A stretch of DNA of 39,934 bases from Deltaproteobacteria bacterium (GTDB taxonomy: Bacteria > Desulfobacterota > BSN033 > UBA1163), in contig JAGXTA010000062.1 of NCBI GenBank assembly GCA_018333535.1, positions 1 through 39,934 on the forward strand, written 5' to 3'. The notes below the pieces were generated by a model that saw only the letters and a list, made by a program, of their open reading frames with translations, had not been told where the DNA came from and did no database searches. How positions within the stretch are numbered: position 1 is the first letter of the stretch; every line of letters starts with the position of its first letter. Below are positions 25,611-34,185 of this stretch, piece by piece. Made by a program: the position numbers and the translations under genes.

Positions 25611-25858
25611 GGCGGCAAGTGATTTTTTCTAGCCGATACTTTTAAATGGAGGCAGCTGTAAATGAATATGTTGCTAAAACTCCGATACAGTCACTGTGAT
25701 AAAATTGTGATAGAATCAAATCAAAAAGACCGAAACAGATAGAATAGACTGGAATAGATCAAAAACCTTCCAACCCAATATTATCAATGCTTAGCGGGAA
25801 ACCAGACCAGATATCAAGGGGTTAGAAATTACGCCAAATTTAGATTTGCAATCAGCGG

Positions 25859-25881
25859 GTTGGCGGTTCAAATCCGTCCGT
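25859..25881 (+). repeat. Copy 2 of 23-bp tRNA-derived direct repeat (att-like)
   Basis: Exactly matches 25257-25279, beginning GTTGGCGG and ending CCGTCCGT. The bases before it (GATTTGCAATCAGCGG) look like a tRNA-Cys anticodon and variable region, but the acceptor end is missing after it. Copy 1 has the acceptor but not the anticodon. This is what attL/attR halves of one tRNA gene would look like. Confidence 0.6.
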
Positions 25882-25884
25882 ATA

Positions 25885-26205
25885 TTAAGATCGTATCATT
25901 GTAAGAATCATTTTGAATCTCGTTATCGCTTTCAATGCGTGTGGATCGTTGGCAGGCATTATCACCATCTCGCCCCCCTTCAAGCGAAACGGTTTACCCG
26001 AAATAACAACTTCTGCTTCACCGTCAAGAAGATAGACCAGGGCATCAAATGGTGCTGTATGTTCGCTCAGCCCCTGTCCTTCATCAAAAGCGAAAAAGGT
26101 TACTGTCCCTGTCTTTTTGTCAATGATCGTCCGACTCACGACAGAACCTTCTTGATAATCTGCCAAATCAATTAACCTTATTGCCTGTATCCCACTTTTT
26201 TCCAT
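25885..26205 (-). CDS. Cupin-domain protein
   Basis: A 106-residue single-domain cupin. The conserved core reads GLSEHTAPFDALVYLLDGEAEVVISGKPFRLKGG split over two motifs: motif 1 with H, and motif 2 with MIMPAND.PHAL supplying a later histidine. A bound metal is likely, but the first motif has only one clear histidine, so enzyme activity is uncertain. Small cupins of this sort often act as sensors or isomerases. The gene lies 18 bases downstream of the flavodoxin gene on the same strand, so the two are probably co-transcribed. A purine-rich AAGGAGAAGG precedes the ATG. Complete. Confidence 0.85.
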   Translation of the reverse strand: MEKSGIQAIRLIDLADYQEGSVVSRTIIDKKTGTVTFFAFDEGQGLSEHTAPFDALVYLLDGEAEVVISGKPFRLKGGEMVIMPANDPHALKAITRFKMILTMIRS

Positions 26206-26223
26206 GACTCCCTTCTCCTTCTT

Positions 26224-26685
26224 TCATTTTTCAATCTCTTTTGCGAGCCTCTCCCCATATTCCTGGCATCTCTTTTCAATTTCTTTATCACTTTCACCAT
26301 CCACCCGCAGGATACCCTCAACCACCTTCATCCCGTGGTGTAATCCCAGGGCAACCTCAAGCATTTTTAGACAATCCTTCCCATCTCTGCTTGTTCCAGC
26401 AGATGTGAAGATACCCGCCACTTTCCCCTTCAATTTACCCCCCCTGTAATGAACGATTGATTCATCAATCGCCTTTTTTACTTGCCATGCCACGTTGGAA
26501 AAATAAGTGGGTGAACCGAGAACAATGCGGTCGTAATTCGGGAGAAGAGAAATGTCAAACTTCCCAACATCTTCTACCGTGACACTGATGGCACTTGACT
26601 TCATAGCCTCGGCTATCGCTTTTGCCATCTTCTTGGTGTTCCCACCCCCGCTATAATAAAGAATCAACACCTTTTTTGAAGAAAT
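26224..26685 (-). CDS. Flavodoxin family protein (FMN-binding)
   Basis: A flavodoxin-fold protein of about 153 residues that should bind FMN and carry electrons or reduce small substrates in the cytoplasm. The FMN phosphate loop is YYSGGGNTKKMA, and a second loop GSPTYFSNVAW lies in the family position. The frame closes with an in-frame TGA just upstream. The only standard start is a GTG at 26670, which has no ribosome site at proper distance. An in-frame ATT at 26685 lies six bases after a perfect GGAGG and restores the usual N-terminus (SSKKVLILYYS). I therefore annotate an ATT start. A TTGACA box at 26743-26748 on the minus strand may be its -35 element. Confidence 0.8.
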   Translation of the reverse strand: MSSKKVLILYYSGGGNTKKMAKAIAEAMKSSAISVTVEDVGKFDISLLPNYDRIVLGSPTYFSNVAWQVKKAIDESIVHYRGGKLKGKVAGIFTSAGTSRDGKDCLKMLEVALGLHHGMKVVEGILRVDGESDKEIEKRCQEYGERLAKEIEK

Positions 26686-26773
26686 CTTTCACCTCCAATA
26701 TTTTAATTCTTTCATTCCAATCTATTAGATCAGGGACAGGGTTGTCAATGGAAATTGGTTTTTAGTTCGACCA

Positions 26774-28936
26774 TCAGGACTTCAATCTCTCCGAGAGAAG
26801 AGTGAATCTCAATTGAGGTTTATTGTTTTTAATAGCAATGGCAAGGGCTTTTTTAGTCCCCACCAGCACCACCAACTTTTTTGCTCTGGTAATCCCGGTA
26901 TAGATCAAGTTTCTCTGAAGGAGCATGTAGTGCTGGGTAGTCACGGGGAGGATCACCACTGGGTACTCGCTTCCCTGCGATTTGTGGACAGAGATAGCAT
27001 AAGCCAGGACAACCTCATCCAGATCAGAGTAGTCATAAGGGATCAACCTCCCGTCAAAGTCTATCGTGAGTTCCCTATCTTCCTGGTCAATTCTTGATAC
27101 CCATCCAATGTCCCCATTGAATACTTCCTTGTCGTAGTTGTTGACGATTTGCATGACCTTATCATTCAGTTTGAAGGTTCTGCTTCCGTGGGTGATGCCT
27201 TGCTGGTCAGGATTAAGTTTCTTCTGTAGCTCGATATTTAGGTTAATTGCTCCAATCACTCCCTTATGCATGGGTGTCAGAACCTGGATATCTCTGATGG
27301 GATGAAATCCAAAATGGTTGGGTATTCTTTCGCTGCAGAGTGTCAAGATTTGATTTAGTGCTTTTTCTGGTTCTTCTTCCTGGATAAAGTAAAAATCTGT
27401 AGCCTCTTTCTTCTCTATTTCTTTCAGAATGGGAAACTCTCCTTGATTTACCTTGTGAGCATTTACGATGATCATGCTCTCCTGAGCCTGGCGAAAGATT
27501 TCCGTTAGCCTGACTACTGTAAATATACCAGAGCCTATGATGTCTTTCAAAACATTGCCTGGGCCGACTGATGGAAGCTGGTCTACATCCCCTACCAATA
27601 TCAGATGAGCCTGAGGCGGAATGGCTTTGAGCAAATGATACATCAAAAGCGTATCGATCATGGATGCTTCGTCTATGACAACAACATCTGCCTCCAGAGG
27701 ATCTTCTTGGTCTTTTTTGAAGTCACTCTTTTTGGGAGAGTATTCAAGCAATCGGTGGATGGTTTTAGACTCCCAACCTGTTGCCTCGCTCATCCTTTTG
27801 GCAGCCCTGCCCGTTGGAGCAGCAAGAAGGATTCTAAGTTTCAACTGCTGGAATATCTTCAATATGGCTGTGATGATGGTCGTCTTGCCAGTCCCTGGGC
27901 CACCCGTAATAATCAGAACCTTTGAATTTCCTGCTAATAAAACCGCCTCTTTCTGCTTTTCAGCCAGTTCGATATTCAGCTTCTGCTGAACCCACTCAAT
28001 TGCCTTTTCAGGATGAATCGGTCGAATGGTTGAGGGAGACTCTTTCAACCCTCTTAACCTTTGAGCAATTTCTGTTTCTGCCACATAGAATGGAGCAAGG
28101 TAGACAGCCCTGTGATCCTTCTCAACGTTTATTTCCTCAAGAATAATCTCCTTTCCCTTGGAGAGCTCAGTAATGGCTTTGGTAATGATTTCCTGATCAA
28201 CCTTCAATATCTCTTTGGCCTTACGAACCAAATCTGTTTCAGGATAGTAGACATGGCCTTCTTCTGTTAATCCATTCAATACATAGATGACTCCTGCTTT
28301 GGCTCTGATGAGAGAATTTGGGTCAATCCCCATGTTTTGGGCGATCTTATCTGCCGTGATAAATCCGATGCCGTGGATATCCTGAGCAACGCGGTAGGGG
28401 TTTTCCTTCACCACTTCGATAGAACGGTCTCCGTATTGTTTGTAAATCTTTGCCGAATAAGTTGCACTCACTCCGTGACCCTGAAGAAAGATCATAATCT
28501 CTTTGATCTCCTTCTGCTCCTCCCAAGCCCTTGTGATCATCTCAATTCTTTTTGGGCCGATGCCGTCTACTTCAGAAAGCCGTTTTGGTGTCTTTTCTAT
28601 AATCTCCAAGGTATCCAAGGCGAATTTCTTGACAATCCTCTCTGCCATGATTGGGCCGATGCCTTTGATCAAACCCGAACCCAGGTATTTCCTGACGCCG
28701 TGGACTGTAGCGGGAACAGTAACTTCGTAAGTCTCGACCTGAAATTGCTCTCCAAATTTCTTGTTATGAACCCATCTCCCTGTCAGCTTTAACGACTCGC
28801 CTGGATTGATGGCGGTCAGATTCCCAACAATGGTGGTCAACTCCCTTTTTCCCTTCTCCTGGAGTTTGGCAACCACGAAGTCATTCTCTTCGTTGTGGTA
28901 GGTTATTCTTTCAAGAAAACCGTAAATGATGGGCAT
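26774..28936 (-). CDS. recD2: ATP-dependent 5'-3' DNA helicase RecD2
   Basis: A 720-residue SF1B helicase of the RecD2 type, the form found without RecBC. The N-terminal OB-like region is followed by helix-hairpin-helix motifs (GSGLIKGIGPIMAERIVKKF near 87-106 and VDGIGPKRIEMI near 123-134). Walker A GGPGTGKT is at 345-352, Walker B is VVVIDEASMID, and the UvrD-like C-terminus has AYAISVHKSQGSEYPVVI. RecD2 unwinds DNA with a free 5' end and works in repair and replication-fork stability. It is a stand-alone minus-strand gene with no strong ribosome site before the ATG. The length is typical of the family. Complete. Confidence 0.93.
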   Translation of the reverse strand: MPIIYGFLERITYHNEENDFVVAKLQEKGKRELTTIVGNLTAINPGESLKLTGRWVHNKKFGEQFQVETYEVTVPATVHGVRKYLGSGLIKGIGPIMAERIVKKFALDTLEIIEKTPKRLSEVDGIGPKRIEMITRAWEEQKEIKEIMIFLQGHGVSATYSAKIYKQYGDRSIEVVKENPYRVAQDIHGIGFITADKIAQNMGIDPNSLIRAKAGVIYVLNGLTEEGHVYYPETDLVRKAKEILKVDQEIITKAITELSKGKEIILEEINVEKDHRAVYLAPFYVAETEIAQRLRGLKESPSTIRPIHPEKAIEWVQQKLNIELAEKQKEAVLLAGNSKVLIITGGPGTGKTTIITAILKIFQQLKLRILLAAPTGRAAKRMSEATGWESKTIHRLLEYSPKKSDFKKDQEDPLEADVVVIDEASMIDTLLMYHLLKAIPPQAHLILVGDVDQLPSVGPGNVLKDIIGSGIFTVVRLTEIFRQAQESMIIVNAHKVNQGEFPILKEIEKKEATDFYFIQEEEPEKALNQILTLCSERIPNHFGFHPIRDIQVLTPMHKGVIGAINLNIELQKKLNPDQQGITHGSRTFKLNDKVMQIVNNYDKEVFNGDIGWVSRIDQEDRELTIDFDGRLIPYDYSDLDEVVLAYAISVHKSQGSEYPVVILPVTTQHYMLLQRNLIYTGITRAKKLVVLVGTKKALAIAIKNNKPQLRFTLLSERLKS

Positions 28937-29070
28937 TTTGTTTATCGACTCAGGCTAAAGGAATTGAATAGATAATCCATCCTTCCAGAACTTTATCAGA
29001 ACCGATTTGGGTAGTCAAAAAATTTGGGGTGGAGAATGGGAGAAGCGTCGTTAATGAGGATCGAGGTATT

Positions 29071-29391
29071 CTAAGAAAATTCTTTCAATTTTTCCTTATC
29101 AATTAGGTCGAATGGTCTTTGCTCGGGTATCCTATCCAATAGCTCCCTGAGGACTGGTCGTAAGTAGATCTGATCGAGATCGAAATGCTTCAATGCCGTC
29201 GCCAAGGTGTTAATCCTTTCCATCGTCGTTGCCTTAGAACTGATTATTAATACATACTCCCCTCTTAATAGACACAGACCTCCTACCACCTTGACTAAAT
29301 CTTCCTCCTGTTTTATGGCTTCATGACGGATATGTACGCCGAATGTTTTTATCAAATCCTCGAGCTGTTCTATGATGGTATTCTCGTCCAT
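29071..29391 (-). CDS. Hypothetical protein, 106 residues
   Basis: I do not recognise a named family. The protein starts MDENTIIEQLEDLIKTFGVH and mixes helix-strand segments: IRHEAIKQEEDLVKVVGGLCLLRGEYVLIISSKATTMERI. The two-strand stretch GGLCLLRGEYVLIIS and the following helix look like a compact alpha/beta domain. The acidic and basic residues are balanced, and there is no signal peptide or membrane segment. Its position between ssrA and recD2 is not informative, and the spacing argues for independent transcription. AAGGAAA lies about ten bases before the ATG. Codon structure supports a real gene. Confidence 0.65.
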   Translation of the reverse strand: MDENTIIEQLEDLIKTFGVHIRHEAIKQEEDLVKVVGGLCLLRGEYVLIISSKATTMERINTLATALKHFDLDQIYLRPVLRELLDRIPEQRPFDLIDKEKLKEFS

Positions 29392-29555
29392 ACCGGGAGT
29401 TTCCTTAAAGAATCAACCTGCCATCGGATAGCTTCGATTTCAATCGGAGTGTACTTAATTCTGAGAAGGGTGTCAATGAGAATCAAAAATGGGAGTGAAT
29501 ACATCTTACCATCCAGCGACGGTCCAGCGACGCCTCTTTTGGACTTACTAAAAAG

Positions 29556-29583
29556 AAAAAGCCCTGAAACTAAAGGGCTTTTT
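29556..29583 (-). terminator. Rho-independent terminator after ssrA
   Basis: A perfect 10-bp stem (AAAAAGCCCT / AGGGCTTTTT) with an 8-base loop lies 10 bases beyond the tmRNA 3' end and is followed on the minus strand by a T-rich run. Confidence 0.85.
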
Positions 29584-29593
29584 CAATTGAAAT

Positions 29594-29949
29594 TGGTGGA
29601 GGCGGCGGGAATCGAACCCGCGTCCGAGAACCTTCCGACAGAGCTTCTACATGCTTAGCCCGTGTTTTAAATTCACCCTTCCAATCTCCCACGGGCAGGA
29701 TTCCGGAAGGATTAGCTTATGGTGATTCGCCCCTCATCCTATAAGCGTCGGAGAGGAACTATCCTGTATTTCTGACATCCACTTTCCGCCCTGCAGGAGA
29801 AAACGGAAGGGACGCTAGCTGCCCTTAAGCAGCTAGGGCATAATCGTAGTTGGTTGCGATTATGTTTATTCCCATTTGTTTAACGAGCCAATGGGACCTC
29901 GGCATGCCACCCTGACGTCAACGATCCCCGTCGAACCCTTTTCGCCCCC
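29594..29949 (-). ncRNA. ssrA: tmRNA (transfer-messenger RNA)
   Basis: A one-piece tmRNA of 356 bases. The 5' end GGGGGCG pairs with CGCCTCC before ACCA at the 3' end (one G-U pair), and the 3' T arm has GGTTCGATTCCC. The tag reading frame is GCAACCAACTACGATTATGC and onward, giving ATNYDYALAA followed by TAA. The tag ends in the usual LAA that ClpXP recognises; clpX and clpP are in this window. The 5' end overlaps the last 32 bases of smpB, which is unusual and implies processing from the same transcript or a promoter inside smpB. A strong terminator follows. Typical pseudoknot-rich central sequence is seen. Confidence 0.95.
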
Positions 29950-30379
29950 TTTCCATCTCTCTCTGCATTGTCTTTCGTTTGAGTGTTTCCCGTTTATCAA
30001 AAAGTTTCTTTCCCTTTGCCAGCCCCAGCTCTACCTTCGCCTTCCCACTCGAAAAGTAGAGGCGGAGCGGGATGAGGGTAAATCCCTTTTCCTGAACCTT
30101 TCCGATGAGACGCCGAATCTCCCTTTTATGGAAGAGAAGCTTTCGCGTCCTCAACGGGTCGGAATTAGACCGGTTCCCATGGGAATACGGACTGATATGG
30201 GCGTCGACAAGAAAGATCTCTCCGTTTTTGATCGTCCCGTAACTGTCCCCAAGGTTGACCTTCCCCTCCCGGAGGGATTTGACCTCTGTTCCCAGAAGGC
30301 AGATTCCTCCTTCCATGGAGTCTTCGATCGAATAATGAAACCTGGCCTTCTTGTTCTGGCAGATCAGCTTTTCGCCCAT
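29918..30379 (-). CDS. smpB: SsrA-binding protein SmpB
   Basis: A 153-residue SmpB, the small RNA-binding protein that brings tmRNA to stalled ribosomes. Recognisable blocks are [28 protein letters not shown] split across the N-terminus, the DSYG segment, [19 protein letters not shown] and the basic tail [15 protein letters not shown]. Length and end composition are typical. The stop lies 32 bases inside the ssrA 5' end, so the two genes overlap on the same strand. A promoter with TTGATT and TAAAAT boxes sits immediately upstream. The ATG has no Shine-Dalgarno sequence, so translation may be leaderless or nearly so. Confidence 0.95.
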   Translation of the reverse strand: MGEKLICQNKKARFHYSIEDSMEGGICLLGTEVKSLREGKVNLGDSYGTIKNGEIFLVDAHISPYSHGNRSNSDPLRTRKLLFHKREIRRLIGKVQEKGFTLIPLRLYFSSGKAKVELGLAKGKKLFDKRETLKRKTMQREMERGRKGFDGDR

Positions 30380-30387
30380 GATATAAT

Positions 30388-30416
30388 ATTTTAGTGGAAA
30401 AGGTGCTGAAAATCAA
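30388..30416 (-). promoter_or_regulatory. Promoter of smpB (and possibly ssrA)
   Basis: On the minus strand, TTGATT (30411-30416), 17 bases, then TAAAAT (30388-30393). The -10 box is only 8 bases from the smpB ATG, which implies an almost leaderless mRNA. Confidence 0.5.
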
Positions 30417-30454
30417 TGATTTCGTTTAGGTTGGGTTTCATCATTTCACCTCCG

Positions 30455-30702
30455 AGTAAAGAACCCCGCAGCAGAGCTGCGGGGCATTAAAATCAAAAGC
30501 TAACTGTTCCTGGAGTTGATATTTTTTCTTGATATATCTACGTATGACTTCATGAACATTATTTGAAAATTCAAACCATTTATATTTGAGATCATATACT
30601 TCATGCTGGATTTATCTAATCGGGCCCATGATGTTTTATCGCTTTCAGCGAACCTGTTTTCATCCGCCCAGCAGAGCTGGGCGGTATTCAACAGGTATTT
30701 TT
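30455..30702 (-). mobile_element. IS200/IS605-type remnant, copy 1 (internally deleted)
   Basis: Both ends match copy 2 (39663-39934). One end has hairpin CCCCGCAGC-AGA-GCTGCGGGG, and the other has CCGCCCAGC-AGA-GCTGGGCGG; subterminal hairpins of this kind are typical of IS200/IS605 elements. On the minus strand the end of a Y1 transposase is still readable (EVIRRYIKKKYQLQEQLAF, then DFNAPQLCCGVLYS), while the rest is gone. The CCGCCCAGC end overlaps the 3' end of the radical SAM gene and supplies its last dozen codons and stop. Confidence 0.75.
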
Positions 30703-31814
30703 ATAAATTTCTTCACCCTTTCCTCAAACAACTGATTCAATTGTTGACTGTTTTGGGGCGACCATCCAAAAACTTCCTTCCAGACCTCCTGGCTTTCCAT
30801 ACAGAGGTAAATAAAAAGGTCGGGGCTCACCTGTTTCAACCATTTCACCATTTTCCGGTACATCTCTACCCGGATCGTTTTAAAATAACGAAACTTACCA
30901 TCCCCTCCTGGGAACAACTCCCCTAAAAATATTCTGGTTTTAGGAAATCGCTCCTCAGCAATCCCCTTGAGCTGAGCAGGATACCGGAATCCTCCCAGAC
31001 TGATCCAGACCACTCGTTTTGGATCGATCCGACTGAAAAGGAAATTGATTAGCCCCTCATACCCCTTCTCCCATCCCTCATGGTCGATCATCGGGTCAAA
31101 ATGAAATCCCAGAGGATACCCCGCCTCCTGACACCTCTTCGCCGCATCGATTCGCTCTTCTAAAGAAGCGGTTCCCCTCTCCTCCTCTTCGATCACTTGA
31201 GGGGGATTAAGTGACCAGGAGACCACTGTTCTCCCACGATGATCGAGAGAAAGAAGGTGTTCCACTTCGGTTGACTTCGTCTTCAGTTCGAGGATGGCAT
31301 TCTTTTTGGCAAAGAAGGGCACGAGAAATTGAGAAATCGGGAAAATGGACTCCAGGGCTAAGCTGTCGGAGAGTTCCCCTGTCCCCAAACGGGAAAGAGG
31401 GGGGCGCCCTATTGCGAGAAAGCTCTCGACCTCCTGGAGAAGGTCATCCCAGTTCGAATAGAGGGTGAGAAAGGGATTGTTCAGGTATCCCTGAAGGACA
31501 CAATAGGAACAATCCATCGGACAGTTGGTGATCGGGTTGATCACATAATATCCACAGCAGATATGGCGGGATGTCCCTGGACAGGGTTTAAGCCGCCTTC
31601 CATAAAAATGGGTGATGAGAAGATTTCTTTTCCCCATCCCGATGGGGTCGGTGATTGGGAGGAACTGTTTGATAAGATTTTTCTTATCTTCGACTCTCTC
31701 CACCGGGACATCAGGCAAGGATTTCAGAATATGCCGAGTCACCCAATTCGTCTCAGCTTTAACGTCGAGATAAATCTTTTCAATTTTGAAGGAAAGCATC
31801 TCTTTTCGTTTCAT
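30660..31814 (-). CDS. Radical SAM protein, spore photoproduct lyase (SplB) family
   Basis: A 384-residue radical SAM protein resembling spore photoproduct lyase. The [4Fe-4S] motif CPMDCSYC is at 98-105 with CxxxCxxC spacing, preceded by HICCGYYVINPITN. Downstream, the LGTGELSDSLALE and FHFDPMIDHEGWEKGYE blocks are typical of the SplB-like family in non-sporulating bacteria. True SPL repairs UV-induced spore DNA lesions; in a Gram-negative background the substrate is uncertain. I start at 31814, with GGGAGA just upstream. The open frame extends further, to 31979, only through repeat sequence. The C-terminal peptide IPVEYRPALLGG is encoded by the IS remnant, so the original C-terminus was probably altered. 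Confidence 0.85.
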   Translation of the reverse strand: MKRKEMLSFKIEKIYLDVKAETNWVTRHILKSLPDVPVERVEDKKNLIKQFLPITDPIGMGKRNLLITHFYGRRLKPCPGTSRHICCGYYVINPITNCPMDCSYCVLQGYLNNPFLTLYSNWDDLLQEVESFLAIGRPPLSRLGTGELSDSLALESIFPISQFLVPFFAKKNAILELKTKSTEVEHLLSLDHRGRTVVSWSLNPPQVIEEEERGTASLEERIDAAKRCQEAGYPLGFHFDPMIDHEGWEKGYEGLINFLFSRIDPKRVVWISLGGFRYPAQLKGIAEERFPKTRIFLGELFPGGDGKFRYFKTIRVEMYRKMVKWLKQVSPDLFIYLCMESQEVWKEVFGWSPQNSQQLNQLFEERVKKFIKIPVEYRPALLGG

Positions 31815-31860
31815 ATCTCTCCCGCCAAGAGACTGTGTTATACAAGCCCGTTCATGTTTC

Positions 31861-32030
31861 GACAGGGCCTGTCCTGAGCGAACCGTTCGTCCCTTCGAGA
31901 GCCTCAGGGCGAACGGTTTTTTCCGAATGTCCTGAGCGAAGTCGAAGGAAGGGCTCACCACGAACGGAAAATGGCACAATTAAAACCACTCACTTAGCCG
32001 TTCGCCCTGAGGCTCTCGAAGGGGGAACGG
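31861..32030. repeat. REP-like inverted repeat cluster
   Basis: Two roughly 33-base copies of a palindromic unit face each other: about 31883-31916 (CCGTTCGTCCCTTCGAGAGC and onward) and 31998-32030 (CCGTTCGCCCTGAGGCTCTC and onward). Between them lies a CCTGAGCGAAGTCGAAGG unit, a widespread REP motif. Together they fill the gap between the parB-like and radical SAM genes and could fold into a long hairpin. Confidence 0.75.
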
Positions 32031-32083
32031 CGAATTACGACACAGTCTCCAACGGAGGGAAGACATCTGCTCTTACTTTCCGT

Positions 32084-33049
32084 CTAAGAACTTTCAATTA
32101 ATTTTTTAAATTCTTTTTTGTCTACAAGCTCGGATAAAGAGTTAAGGATGGTCCGGTATTCTTCCGTTGATTCAAACTGAAACTCCATCTTTAGCCCCTT
32201 CCCTTCAAAATAGGGCGCATGATGGACGGACACGCCTACCGGCAAATTGAATGCTTTTCTCTTCCTATCAAACTCCTCCTCCATTTGTTTCATCTTTGGG
32301 TGACGAAGGTTCATGAGAACTCTCTTCACGCGCTCTGTCCTTTGAATGGGGGTAAGTTCTTTCTGTGAAAGGATCCCTTGAATGTCAGGGCGATCGATAA
32401 CCTCCTTTATACTGATTCGTTCCCGCCGGGAGATTTCACTCAGGAGGGTGAGCATCTCTCTCAAACGATTTTCGCCCAATTTCAATAGGGAAAGAAAAGG
32501 GAGAAGAGCCATCCGGTCTTCGGAACTCATTTGAGCAAGGAGTCGAATGTTGGAACGGGAAACCTCCTCTCTCAGGACAAACCTTTTTGTCTCATCTTCC
32601 ATCTCCGCAAGGGAGAGATAGGTATTCAAGATTTTCTCGTTAGGTTCCAGGGAAAATAAGTGCAGATAAGTTTTGACCACCTCGGAATGTTCGAGTTGGA
32701 AACGATGAATCAATTTTTGCAGGGCAATGGCTTTCTCCACAGCATTAAACCCTCTGGTCGTCAGATTCTCCTGGAGAGAAAGAACAAATAATTCCAAATC
32801 ACTCGGCTCTTTCTCTTCAAAAACCATCGCCGGAATTTCAAAAACTCCAAGTTCCTTTAATACCCAAATCCTCCTGAACCCGCAAACAATCCGGTAATGA
32901 CCCTTTTCCTTTCTTAATAGGACCGGCTGAATGAACCCGATCGCTTTGATGGAGGATCGAAGGCCTTGAAGGTCAGGCATAAAATTGACAGAGAAGGTTT
33001 CATCCGAGAGATCAATCTGATTGAGAAGTATCTTTTGAATGGCATTCAT
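32084..33049 (-). CDS. ParB N-terminal domain protein
   Basis: A protein of 321 residues with a ParB/Srx-type N-terminal domain: DLQGLRSSIKAIGFIQPVLLR, then HYRIVCGFRRIWVLKELG (residues about 51-68), the GxRR box that binds CTP in ParB proteins. Helical middle and C-terminal parts (NAVEKAIALQKLIHRF; SRSNIRLLAQMSSEDR) resemble the ParB HTH and linker region only loosely. No ParA gene or parS site is seen nearby, so this is not the chromosomal parAB locus. It may regulate transcription or act in a different DNA-related process. Start: the ATG at 33049, nine bases after GAGG, is preferred to the ATG at 33064, which has no ribosome site. Confidence 0.8.
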   Translation of the reverse strand: MNAIQKILLNQIDLSDETFSVNFMPDLQGLRSSIKAIGFIQPVLLRKEKGHYRIVCGFRRIWVLKELGVFEIPAMVFEEKEPSDLELFVLSLQENLTTRGFNAVEKAIALQKLIHRFQLEHSEVVKTYLHLFSLEPNEKILNTYLSLAEMEDETKRFVLREEVSRSNIRLLAQMSSEDRMALLPFLSLLKLGENRLREMLTLLSEISRRERISIKEVIDRPDIQGILSQKELTPIQRTERVKRVLMNLRHPKMKQMEEEFDRKRKAFNLPVGVSVHHAPYFEGKGLKMEFQFESTEEYRTILNSLSELVDKKEFKKLIESS

Positions 33050-33222
33050 GCTCCACGTCCTCATAGCTTTCGTAGCATCATCTCGGGATACCGGGATATC
33101 AGGTGATCAGGTGGTGGCCATCAGGAAACCGGGGGATCAGGCTAATAATCTTGCTTTCTTCTGATGTCCTGATGTTCTGTTGACCTACACCCTGATTCTC
33201 TGATGACCCGATAACCTTAACT

Positions 33223-34056
33223 TCATATTTCAACCCCATATCTCCTCATGACTTCAAGGTAGTACCTACTCTCAAGCTCGTTTCCTCTTTTGGTGAATCC
33301 TTTAGAAAGAACCTGGCATTTTCTTTTCATCTCTTCGAGGACCATCGTCCTTTCCTCAGGCTTGAGATAGGGCTCGGACAGAAGTTTCTCCAGTGCGATC
33401 ACCCGGTAGCGGTCATTTCCCCAGGAACGGTTTGAGAGCTGGTCCGGATGTCCGCCCCGTTTGATGATCAGTTTCTTATTGATGAAAAAGATGGGAAACC
33501 GGGCTGACACCCTGAGCCAGAAGTCATAATCCTCACATACCGGAAGGGCTTCGTCGAAGAGACCGACCTTTGAAAAAAGCGTCTTCCTCATGAGGGATGA
33601 AGAAGGGCTGATGATGCAGAGGGGAAGACATTTCTCAAAGATCCAGCCGGAATATTTCGAATGTTTCTTCATCGGGTTGACCCGTTTCCCTTTCCGGATC
33701 CAGATCTCGTCGGTGTAACAGAGAGGGTAGTGCGGGTTGTCGTCTAAAAAGGCGACCTGCGTTTTTAATTTCCCCTTAACCCAGAGGTCGTCCGAATCGA
33801 GGAAGGCGACATATTTGCCCCTGGCATGAAGGATGCCTCTATTTCTGGCCGCACTCACGCCCCTATTCTCATTGAGTCCGATGACGTTGACCCTTCCTCC
33901 CAATGGTCTCATCTCTTCGGAAGTTCTGTCTGTGGAACCATCATCCACAACGATCAACTCAAAATCTTCAAAATCCTGGGTCAATACGGACTGGACTGCC
34001 TCCTTCAACATAAGCAGCCGGTTATAGGTGGGAATGATGACGGAAACCTTGGGCAT
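33223..34056 (-). CDS. Family 2 glycosyltransferase
   Basis: A 277-residue GT2 enzyme with the GT-A fold. Diagnostic parts: VSVIIPTYNR (4-13), ELIVVDDGSTDRT (33-45), GVSAARNRGI (66-75) and the metal-binding FLDSDD (85-90). An acceptor-side CEDYDFWLR follows near residue 175, giving the ED(Y) catalytic-base motif. It should transfer a sugar from a nucleotide donor to a glycan or lipid acceptor at the inner side of the cytoplasmic membrane. There is no membrane helix and no linked polysaccharide cluster in the window, so the product is unknown. No strong ribosome site precedes the ATG at 34056. Complete. Confidence 0.9.
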   Translation of the reverse strand: MPKVSVIIPTYNRLLMLKEAVQSVLTQDFEDFELIVVDDGSTDRTSEEMRPLGGRVNVIGLNENRGVSAARNRGILHARGKYVAFLDSDDLWVKGKLKTQVAFLDDNPHYPLCYTDEIWIRKGKRVNPMKKHSKYSGWIFEKCLPLCIISPSSSLMRKTLFSKVGLFDEALPVCEDYDFWLRVSARFPIFFINKKLIIKRGGHPDQLSNRSWGNDRYRVIALEKLLSEPYLKPEERTMVLEEMKRKCQVLSKGFTKRGNELESRYYLEVMRRYGVEI

Positions 34057-34185
34057 GGTTTAAACAGTTTGAGGATCACTCCGTTTGAGGATTGAGGTTT
34101 TTCTTATGAAGCCTCGTGCCTCAAGTTTTCTGAAAGAAAACGCTCCTCAAGCCCGTTTGGGGCGGTCCTTTAACCTCTATCGAGG

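Noticed and set aside
29323-29658. Plus-strand frame ending VEAAGIEPASE
   Set aside because: Antisense to the tmRNA 3' end; this peptide is a typical tRNA/tmRNA artefact.
31815-31979. N-terminal extension of the radical SAM frame
   Set aside because: It consists of REP-like repeat sequence (FALRLSKGRTV) and lacks a ribosome site; the ATG at 31814 has GGGAGA.
32084-33049. Chromosomal parAB partition locus
   Set aside because: No parA, parS sites or origin-linked genes nearby; only the ParB-like domain is present.
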